Source: Bacteroidota bacterium (lineage in GTDB: Bacteria; Bacteroidota; Ignavibacteria; UBA10030). Taken from it: a DNA stretch of 5,326 bases. The notes beneath the pieces are model-generated. The model worked only from the letters and a program-made list of their open reading frames with translations. It was not told the DNA's origin and searched no databases. Numbering within the stretch: the first letter of the stretch is position 1; every line of letters begins with the position of its first letter. The position numbers and the translations under genes were made by a program. The stretch is taken from the NCBI GenBank assembly GCA_003453835.1, contig DMMN01000274.1:1-5326 (forward strand), in the 5' to 3' direction. Positions 1-5,326 of the stretch are shown one piece after another.

Positions 1-1222
1 GCAAGGCGAACAAGTACATCGATCCCGCTATGAGGAACACGACAAAGTAGCTCCCTGTCCATTCAAGGATGTAGCCGACAATCTTCGCGATCAACATGCC
101 CCCGACCGCTCCGGCCATACCACCGATGCCAACCACCGATCCCACCGCGCGCCGCGGAAACATGTCAGAAACGGTCGTAAAAAGGTTGGCCGACCATCCC
201 TGATGCGCCGCCGCTGCCAACCCGACGAGCCCAACAGCCATCCAGAGATTGGATACCTGGGACGCAAAAACGATCGGCACGACTGACACGGCACAGATCA
301 ACATCGCGGTCTTTCGACCGGCGTTGACGCTCCAGCCGCGCTTGATCAACGCCGAAGAAATCCATCCGCCACCGACGCTGCCAATATCCGCAATGAGATA
401 GATCGCGACAAGCGGAAGTCCGACGTTGAGCAGCGTGATTCCATGGTTTTTATGCAGAAAGTCCGGGACCCAGAACAAGTACAGCCACCAGACGGGATCG
501 GTCATAAACTTCCCCACTGCGAACGCCCAGGTTTGCCGGTGCGGAAAGAGCTTACTCCATTTGATTTTTGTGGTCGGTTCCGGCGGATCGCTCCTGATGT
601 GTGCGAGTTCCGCTTTCGACACTCTTGGATGGTGTTCAGGCTGTTCATACATCAGCAGCCAAAACACGAGCCAGATGAACCCTATGGAACCTGTTACAAG
701 GAATGCCCATTCCCAGCCATAGGTGATCGTAATCCACGGAACGATAAGAGGCGTCACGACGGCCCCGACATTTGTGCCGGCGTTGAAGATGCCCGTTGCG
801 AGGGCGCGCTCCTTTTTGGGAAACCACTCTGCAACCGTCTTGATCGACGCAGGGAAACTGCCAGACTCACCGAGTCCGAGCGCAAACCGCGCCGCAGAGA
901 ATCCGAAGACTGTTCGCGCCAAGGCGTGCGCCATCGCCGCGAGGCTCCAGAAGACAATGGCGAAGGAGAATCCCTTCTTCGTGCCGACCCAATCCATCAT
1001 CCTGCCCACCACCAGGAGGCCAATGGCATAGGCAAGTTGGAACGAAAGGACAATATCGCTGTAGTCGATCTCACTCCAATTCATTTCTGCCGCCAGGGTC
1101 GGCTTGAGGATGCCGATGACCTGACGATCGATATAGTTGATTGTCGCTGAGAAGAAGAGCAAGGCACAGATAGTCCATCTGTAATAACCGATTCGTCTTT
1201 TCTGCGTCGTGGGCTCTACCAT
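1..1222 (-). CDS. MFS transporter, hexuronate/anion:cation symporter type (ExuT-like), C-terminus cut off by window edge
   Basis: This is an inner-membrane symporter that most likely imports galacturonate or glucuronate for the enzymes encoded just upstream. The visible 407 residues begin at an ATG (1222-1220) and run open to the left edge. Membrane segment 1 ends in NYIDRQVIGILKP (residues 29-41), a signature of the anion:cation symporter family that contains ExuT, GudP and GarP. The loop 2-3 motif GRMMDWVGTKKG (73-84) is the classic MFS motif A. GLGESGSFPASIK (116-128) matches the segment 4 substrate region of the same family. A long hydrophilic central loop (about 192-230) separates the two six-helix halves, and the last visible residues lie in the final helices, so only a short tail should be missing. 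The start has AAAGGA ten bases upstream. The spacer to uxaC is 68 bases with no obvious terminator, implying co-transcription. Family assignment is firm. Uronate specificity is inferred from the neighbours; a related sugar-acid such as glucarate or galactonate is possible. Confidence 0.93.
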   Translation of the reverse strand, partial: MVEPTTQKRRIGYYRWTICALLFFSATINYIDRQVIGILKPTLAAEMNWSEIDYSDIVLSFQLAYAIGLLVVGRMMDWVGTKKGFSFAIVFWSLAAMAHALARTVFGFSAARFALGLGESGSFPASIKTVAEWFPKKERALATGIFNAGTNVGAVVTPLIVPWITITYGWEWAFLVTGSIGFIWLVFWLLMYEQPEHHPRVSKAELAHIRSDPPEPTTKIKWSKLFPHRQTWAFAVGKFMTDPVWWLYLFWVPDFLHKNHGITLLNVGLPLVAIYLIADIGSVGGGWISSALIKRGWSVNAGRKTAMLICAVSVVPIVFASQVSNLWMAVGLVGLAAAAHQGWSANLFTTVSDMFPRRAVGSVVGIGGMAGAVGGMLIAKIVGYILEWTGSYFVVFLIAGSMYLFAL

Positions 1223-1232
1223 ATCATGATCA

Positions 1233-1238
1233 TCCTTT
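1233..1238 (-). promoter_or_regulatory. Ribosome binding site of the transporter gene
   Basis: The minus strand reads AAAGGA here, ten bases before the ATG at 1222. Two other ATGs lie between this site and the chosen start but are out of frame with the MFS protein, so this spacing supports the start used. Confidence 0.6.
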
Positions 1239-1290
1239 GCTCAATGAATGAGGGTTGCCGGTTGGAAGCCAGGTAGTCTTCCGTTGCAGT

Positions 1291-2703
1291 CTACGCAAAC
1301 GGGAAATAGCGCTTTGCATTGTGGTAGCAGATGTCTGCAACGATCCCGCCGACGAGCTTCAAATCGTGAGGGATCAACCCCTGCTCCATTTCTCTTCCCA
1401 GGATACGGCAAAGCAACCTGCGAAAGTACTCATGCCGCGGAAACGAAAGGAAACTTCGCGAATCGGTCAACATGCCGATGAATTGACTCAATACCCCCAT
1501 GGTCGACAGCGCCTCCAGATGCCGCGTGATGCCGTCGATCTGATCGAGGAACCACCATGCGGATCCGTACTGGATTTTGCCGGCAATCCTTCCATCCTGG
1601 AAGCTGCCGATCATCGTAGCCATGAGCTCGTTGTCGCGAGGATTGAGATTGTAGAGGATCGTTTTGGGCAACCTGTCCGAAGAGTCGAGGCGATCGAGAA
1701 ACTTCGCCAACGGTCTGGCAATCTCGAAATCACCGATGGAATCATATCCGGTGTCGGGACCAAGCCGGCGTTTCATCCGCGCGTTTGTGTTGCGGAGAGC
1801 TCCGAGGTGGAGTTGTTGTACCCATCCCTTTTCATGATCCATGATCCCGAACTCGTACATGAGTGCCGACTTAAACTTGCCGGCGGCTGTTGGAGCCAGT
1901 TTCTCCCCCTTGCGGAGCTTTTTCAAGAATCCGTCGAGTTCGGATTGCGTGTAATCGTCTCCATAGGCCGTTTCGAGGCCGTGATCGGAGAGCCGGCATC
2001 CATGGGCGTGGAAGTAGTCGTGCCGTTTGCGAAGGGCCTGCACGAGCGACTCGAAGTTTTTGATCTCACAATGTGAAACGGACGCGAGCTTGTTCAAGTA
2101 CTCATTGAAGCTTGGAGGATCTTCCACTTCCATAGCCCGGTCGGGCCGAAACGCCGGGATCATACGGACATTTCTGCTTCGCCCGTTTCCAAACAACTCA
2201 TGGTATTCCAGAGTCTCTATGGGATCATCCGTGGTGCAGACGACTTCCACGTTCATCTTCTTCAGGATTCCCTGAGTGGAAAGCTCAGGTGTAGCGAGTT
2301 TGGCGTTGCAGCGCGCCCAAATTGATCGCGCCGTGGCCGCATTCAAGAGCTGGCGCTTGACGCCGAACAGCCGGTTCAACTCGAGATGCGTCCAGTGGTA
2401 CAGCGGGTTACGAATCGTCCTGGGAACAATCTTGGCCCACTGCTCAAATTTTTCCCAGTCGGACGCTGAGCCGGTGATGTAGCGTTCATCAACGCCGCAC
2501 GAGCGCATCGCTCGCCACTTGTAGTGGTCACCCGAGAGCCAAATCTCCGTTAGGTTTTTGAAGGTTCGATTTTCCGCGATATCCTTCGGTGAAAGGTGAC
2601 AGTGGTAGTCGATGATTGGCTGCGATTCGGCATACGTATGATATAACCTCGAGGCGGTCTTCGTATCGAGCAGAAAATCTTCGTGAATAAACAGCTTGCT
2701 CAT
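1291..2703 (-). CDS. uxaC: Uronate isomerase (glucuronate/galacturonate isomerase)
   Basis: This cytoplasmic enzyme converts D-glucuronate to D-fructuronate and D-galacturonate to D-tagaturonate, the first catabolic step after uptake. The 470-residue protein matches E. coli UxaC closely along its whole length as I remember it, and has the same size. Visible landmarks are the N-terminal EDFLLDT (8-14), the amidohydrolase-type metal motif HxH in DYHCHL (H34, H36), GDHYKWRAMR (58-67), NPLYHWTHLEL (99-109), TTDDP (157-161), HLGALRN (299-305), LNPRDNE (353-359) and LTDSRSFLS with HEYFRR (412-429). The open frame extends to an ATG at 2742, but the start at 2703 is preferred: it begins MSKLF, aligns with the family N-terminus, and has GGAG seven bases upstream. 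The gene follows uxaE by 84 bases and precedes the transporter by 68. No truncation or missing key residue is seen. E. coli UxaC acts on both uronates, so the physiological substrate cannot be read from the sequence alone. Confidence 0.98.
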   Translation of the reverse strand: MSKLFIHEDFLLDTKTASRLYHTYAESQPIIDYHCHLSPKDIAENRTFKNLTEIWLSGDHYKWRAMRSCGVDERYITGSASDWEKFEQWAKIVPRTIRNPLYHWTHLELNRLFGVKRQLLNAATARSIWARCNAKLATPELSTQGILKKMNVEVVCTTDDPIETLEYHELFGNGRSRNVRMIPAFRPDRAMEVEDPPSFNEYLNKLASVSHCEIKNFESLVQALRKRHDYFHAHGCRLSDHGLETAYGDDYTQSELDGFLKKLRKGEKLAPTAAGKFKSALMYEFGIMDHEKGWVQQLHLGALRNTNARMKRRLGPDTGYDSIGDFEIARPLAKFLDRLDSSDRLPKTILYNLNPRDNELMATMIGSFQDGRIAGKIQYGSAWWFLDQIDGITRHLEALSTMGVLSQFIGMLTDSRSFLSFPRHEYFRRLLCRILGREMEQGLIPHDLKLVGGIVADICYHNAKRYFPFA

Positions 2704-2710
2704 TCCTTGT

Positions 2711-2714
2711 CTCC
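2711..2714 (-). promoter_or_regulatory. Ribosome binding site that fixes the uxaC start
   Basis: GGAG on the minus strand sits seven bases before the ATG at 2703. The longer in-frame start at 2742 would add 13 residues that do not resemble the family, so this site decides the start. Confidence 0.75.
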
Positions 2715-2728
2715 GAGTTGAATATTTC

Positions 2729-2766
2729 CGACCGTCTGCCACCGAGCATACCCGGAGAGGCGGTCG
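2729..2766 (-). other. Inverted repeat (possible hairpin) in the uxaE-uxaC spacer
   Basis: CGACCG (2729-2734) and CGGTCG (2761-2766) are perfect six-base inverted arms about 26 bases apart. On the transcribed strand the stem can continue past one A-C mismatch for two more pairs, leaving a loop of about 20 bases. Inside it, a competing five-pair stem (CCGCC with GGTGG, one G-U pair) is also possible. No T-run follows, so this is not a standard Rho-independent terminator. It may be an mRNA stability or processing element between the two cistrons, or chance. Confidence 0.3.
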
Positions 2767-2787
2767 TCCGATTGCATCGTCTCGCGG

Positions 2788-4053
2788 CTAGATCGTCTTC
2801 GGGAACAACGGCTGAATATGCTTAACAAAGAGGTTTTCCACAACATGTTGTTCGATGGACGTTCTTGATTTCAGCATTCCCTGTTTGAATTTATCTCCCA
2901 TTTCAGCCGCTACCCGAAATGCAATGTGGACAAGCTGCCGGAAATCGCGGTTGAAACGCGGATCGCGCTGATTGTGCCTGAGAGCCGCGATAAACTCCTC
3001 CGCGGACCACCGCATGACAGCCGCGGGCGAGGGGAGTTTGTTCATTTCAATTTCGACGACGGTTTCATAGGGCTTTCGTAGTTCCTCGATGCGATCGTAG
3101 GCTTGAGCGTAAATCTTCTTCGCAATGCCCAATCCCTCCTCTTCAGCGGCAAGCCCCGAGACTTCCTCCAGCCACGTCGTACCGGCCGTCTTCAGGTGAA
3201 TCCCCGCTTCGGTTTTGGCCAGAACTGCATTCATGAGCGGATAGAGGGAGAATTTATCACTCCCCGAATGGATGCTGAGCTTCAGGTTCTCGGGAAGGGC
3301 AAACTTCGTCGTCGCGAGCGACACGATGGCAACGTCGTCCTTGAACTCGCGCCCGAATGCAGTGACATCGCCGACGTAATCGACTCCTTTCAGAAACTTG
3401 CCGCAGAACTTCGGGGCGATGGTCTGAACGGCCACGCCTTCGCCAGCCAGTCCGGCGAGGAGAAGATAGAGTTCGACGGGCGTTTGCGGTTCGGTCGCTT
3501 CGTCGACTGAGACCTCCGTAACAAAGGGACGTGTTCCCTTCGCCCCTTTGAGGTAGGCAAATATCTTTCCGGCTTCACGAACTGCGACGAGGTAGTGTCC
3601 GGCAAACCTATGGAGGTCCGCCGCCGTAACGGCAAGACTGCCGTCAAGATCCGGATGTTGCAGTCGCCCAATCGCCGGTGAAACAGAATCCACAAATGAT
3701 TGGACGTCGTCATCGGAGGCCTGCTTGCCGATGAAATCCGCTACGTCCAGCGTGAAGAAATCGCATGCTTCGATGAATCGGTCGACCGTCTTCAAGCCGA
3801 CGTGGTCGGCATCGACGAAGTATGAGCGATTCCACCCCTCCTCGCGCGCTGCCTCATCTGCCGCCTGTCGCGTTGAAGAAGGCTCGGTGCCGACGAGGGA
3901 ATGTTCCCGATTCGATTTGTTCCACACCGGGGTCAGCTCGATTCCTTCGTTCAATGCCGCCTTCAACGCGCGCAATTGTGCCCTCCCCTCTAACCCAAAC
4001 CTGTCACCTATTCCAATCGAGTACTTTCCGAGAACCATCTGTTCCCTATCCAT
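2788..4053 (-). CDS. uxaE: D-tagaturonate 3-epimerase (tagaturonate/fructuronate epimerase), short form
   Basis: This cytoplasmic enzyme interconverts D-tagaturonate and D-fructuronate, allowing galacturonate to enter the fructuronate-mannonate-KDG branch. The 421-residue protein matches the UxaE family typified by Thermotoga TM0440. Shared blocks recalled from that family, numbered from the chosen Met, are GIGDRFG (14-20), DADHV (81-85), FTLDVAD (100-106), EVSVDE (180-185), KFCGKFLKGVDYVGD (215-229), HSGSDKFSLYP (262-272) and HLKTAGT (286-292). The Asp/His/Glu residues in these blocks are plausible metal and catalytic ligands, but I infer this rather than know each role. The ATG at 4053 is preferred over the in-frame GTG at 4068 because GAGG, nine bases before the ATG, overlaps that GTG. 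An in-frame stop at 4092-4090 rules out a longer N-terminus. Thermotoga UxaE carries roughly 90 further residues before the GxGDRxG block, so this is a shorter architecture with the core intact. uxaC follows after 84 bases, which supports the assignment. Confidence 0.94.
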   Translation of the reverse strand: MDREQMVLGKYSIGIGDRFGLEGRAQLRALKAALNEGIELTPVWNKSNREHSLVGTEPSSTRQAADEAAREEGWNRSYFVDADHVGLKTVDRFIEACDFFTLDVADFIGKQASDDDVQSFVDSVSPAIGRLQHPDLDGSLAVTAADLHRFAGHYLVAVREAGKIFAYLKGAKGTRPFVTEVSVDEATEPQTPVELYLLLAGLAGEGVAVQTIAPKFCGKFLKGVDYVGDVTAFGREFKDDVAIVSLATTKFALPENLKLSIHSGSDKFSLYPLMNAVLAKTEAGIHLKTAGTTWLEEVSGLAAEEEGLGIAKKIYAQAYDRIEELRKPYETVVEIEMNKLPSPAAVMRWSAEEFIAALRHNQRDPRFNRDFRQLVHIAFRVAAEMGDKFKQGMLKSRTSIEQHVVENLFVKHIQPLFPKTI

Positions 4054-4218
4054 AATGTTCAGCCTCACTTCTTGCTTATGCCCACCATCCTAGAACGTGA
4101 ACTCGTTACGTCTCTTCCTCACACTTTCAAATCAATAGAACAAAACGTTCCCGCACAATTGTCGAGACCCCGCTTCACTGTCCGTTCCCTTCATTCCCGA
4201 ATCATTGAACAACGACGG
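4054..4218 (-). promoter_or_regulatory. 165-base spacer before uxaE, possible internal promoter/operator region
   Basis: This is the longest spacer in the window. All three minus-strand frames contain stops, so it does not code, and it holds no remnant of a UxaE N-terminal domain. It contains the inverted repeat GAAC-N5-GTTC (4138-4150), whose centre includes AACGTT, and the eight-base palindrome ACAATTGT (4155-4162). An AT-richer stretch at about 4125-4150 could hold a promoter, but no convincing -35/-10 pair was found. No strong stem followed by a T-run was seen after the DUF4861 stop, so read-through into uxaE is likely. A regulatory role is inferred only from length and dyad symmetry. Confidence 0.35.
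4063..4066 (-). promoter_or_regulatory. Ribosome binding site that decides the uxaE start
   Basis: GAGG on the minus strand lies nine bases before the ATG at 4053 and overlaps the alternative GTG at 4068. It favours the ATG as the true start. Confidence 0.6.
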
Positions 4219-5326
4219 TCAGCGCTTCACAATCTGAATGCGTAGCGGCTCATTCAGTAGACGCGCCCGTTTCGCCAGATAGTCGTTCCAGTCGTCTGCG
4301 GTCGCAAAATCACTGCTGCGCGTCCATCCCGCCCCTCCGTAGTACGTGAAAGGCTTTCCCATCTCCCCTGTGCCAAGTAGAAGAAGGTGAATCGCGTCCT
4401 CCCTCTTCTCACGGAAGAACCGGGTCGGCAACACGATCCCGGTTCCCAGAGATCCGTTTTCCGCCTTGTCATTCACGGCCCCCCAGAGACTCACCGAGTG
4501 GCTTTTGGAATCAAATGAACCTGTCACGCCGACACGCTTGACGATTCCCGCGGCGACGACCATCCTGCCGGTGCCGCCGGTGTACGTTACGTCGATCTTG
4601 TTCAAATTGGACCCCGCATCAAGCGAGATTCGTTTGATCTCTTTGGTCTCTCTTCCTGCGTAGATGACGGGATGGTACTCCAACTCAAAGATCGCCCTCA
4701 ACGGCCCGGGGGCGATAATCCGGTATCGCGCAAAGACGCCGGGCTGAACAAGCGAGTCGTTCGACCAGAGCGCACAGCTCCCGGCCCCCAGCGTCCTGCC
4801 GACGGCAAAGAAGTCCGCTCCTTCTCCTGTGTCTTCGTGATAGGTATCCTTGCCGGGTGCGCTCCCTTCGCTTTTCTTGTACCACTTTTCCACGATCAGG
4901 TACCGAACTCTCTTTGTCCAGACATCGATTCCATTGCTCACGTCTTTTGCGAGGGCAGGTCCATACACTCTGAACGCTACCCTGTCGTTCTCCCAGGCAA
5001 CGTCTTCGCGTGGCAACACGAACCGCACATCAGTCAATGACACACCGGGAATCGGGGATGATTCTCTTTTCGAGAGCACAAAGGACTTCGATTCGCCGGC
5101 CTTGAAGTCGGATCGGAAAAGAATTTCTTCCGGTATTCCGTCGGTGTTGTCGTCAACCGTCTGGACGATGAGCTCTTTGTTCGAAGTTGCATCCGTCACC
5201 GTGAGATGTGCGGGTGCAAAGGATGGCGCTGCGGCGATGATCCGCTGCCATTGAACCGCGATCATCTCCTCCGTTCGATCGATGTCAGACGGGTTGGTAA
5301 CGCGAATCTCGAATTGTTGTGCCTGA
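4219..5326 (-). CDS. DUF4861 family protein, N-terminus beyond window edge
   Basis: I recognise this as a DUF4861 protein, a family without a reaction that I know, found in polysaccharide- and uronate-degrading bacteria. The visible part is 368 residues. The frame is open to the right edge, and the first visible residues, QAQQFEIRVTNPSDIDRTEE, already match the family's usual opening (an 'I.VTNP...R..E' strand), so the Met encoded at 5265 is internal. The Ala/Gln-rich start of the visible part looks like the region just after a signal peptide, suggesting export, but the peptide itself is not in the window. Other family-like blocks are YHEDTGEG followed by DFFAVGRTLGAG (about visible residues 162-181) and a C-terminal YYGGAGWTRSSDF then DDWNDYL about 25 residues before the end. 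The many beta-prone stretches suggest a mostly beta-sheet fold. It is the first visible gene of the run and lies 165 bases before uxaE. Its position suggests a role in releasing or modifying uronates outside the cytoplasm, which is inference. Confidence 0.85.
   Translation of the reverse strand, partial: QAQQFEIRVTNPSDIDRTEEMIAVQWQRIIAAAPSFAPAHLTVTDATSNKELIVQTVDDNTDGIPEEILFRSDFKAGESKSFVLSKRESSPIPGVSLTDVRFVLPREDVAWENDRVAFRVYGPALAKDVSNGIDVWTKRVRYLIVEKWYKKSEGSAPGKDTYHEDTGEGADFFAVGRTLGAGSCALWSNDSLVQPGVFARYRIIAPGPLRAIFELEYHPVIYAGRETKEIKRISLDAGSNLNKIDVTYTGGTGRMVVAAGIVKRVGVTGSFDSKSHSVSLWGAVNDKAENGSLGTGIVLPTRFFREKREDAIHLLLLGTGEMGKPFTYYGGAGWTRSSDFATADDWNDYLAKRARLLNEPLRIQIVKR

Noticed and set aside
443..1150. 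Plus-strand open frame of 235 codons
   Set aside because: It lies entirely opposite the MFS transporter. Its translation is rich in Arg, His and Pro with no recognisable domain, as expected of an antisense shadow.
1255..2076. Plus-strand open frame of 273 codons
   Set aside because: It lies mostly antisense to uxaC, which matches its family along its full length. The plus-strand product resembles nothing I recognise.
2704..2742. Longer start for uxaC at 2742
   Set aside because: The added 13 residues are not family-like, while the ATG at 2703 has a well-spaced GGAG and gives the usual 470-residue length.
2729..2766. Rho-independent terminator after uxaE
   Set aside because: The inverted repeat has a long loop and no T-run follows it on the transcribed strand. 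The next gene continues in the same direction after a short gap.
3103..3510. Plus-strand open frame of 135 codons
   Set aside because: It is antisense to the conserved core of uxaE, has no recognisable domain, and is explained by the codon pattern of the real gene.
4054..4068. GTG start for uxaE at 4068
   Set aside because: The GTG is part of the GTGAGG sequence that serves as the ribosome binding site for the ATG at 4053. No good binding site precedes the GTG.
5263..5265. ATG at 5265 as the true start of the DUF4861 gene
   Set aside because: The same frame continues to the window edge with 20 more family-like residues, and no clean start context is seen at this Met.

Overview
The window carries four genes, all read from the minus strand. 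From high to low coordinate they are a secreted-looking DUF4861 protein (N-terminus beyond the right edge), a D-tagaturonate 3-epimerase (uxaE), a uronate isomerase (uxaC), and a major-facilitator transporter of the hexuronate/anion symporter type (C-terminus beyond the left edge). The spacers are 165, 84 and 68 bases, so this looks like one hexuronate (galacturonate/glucuronate) catabolic operon. No RNA gene, mobile element, CRISPR array or gene-free stretch over 300 bases was seen.

Layout: positions 1-1222 hold the transporter, with 407 residues visible. Positions 1291-2703 hold uxaC (470 aa). Positions 2788-4053 hold uxaE (421 aa). Positions 4219-5326 hold the DUF4861 gene, whose frame stays open to the right edge, so the first internal Met at 5265 is not its start. 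Good Shine-Dalgarno sequences precede the three starts that can be seen. Every plus-strand open frame lies opposite a well-supported minus-strand gene.

How the genes fit together: the transporter would import hexuronate. UxaC isomerises D-galacturonate to D-tagaturonate, and D-glucuronate to D-fructuronate. UxaE interconverts tagaturonate and fructuronate by C3 epimerisation, so both uronates can join one branch. This replaces the separate tagaturonate reductase/altronate dehydratase branch of E. coli and is the arrangement known from Thermotoga. A fructuronate reductase, mannonate dehydratase and KDG kinase/aldolase would be needed next and are not in the window. The DUF4861 protein probably acts outside the cytoplasm on uronate-containing material, but its reaction is not known to me.

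Organism: G+C is moderate (roughly mid-50s percent by eye) and Shine-Dalgarno use is clear. UxaE plus DUF4861 suggests an environmental or gut polysaccharide degrader, for example Acidobacteriota or a relative of the Bacteroidota/Ignavibacteriota. The sequence does not settle the phylum. The window is mostly ordinary metabolism; the less-described parts are the DUF4861 protein and the short form of UxaE.
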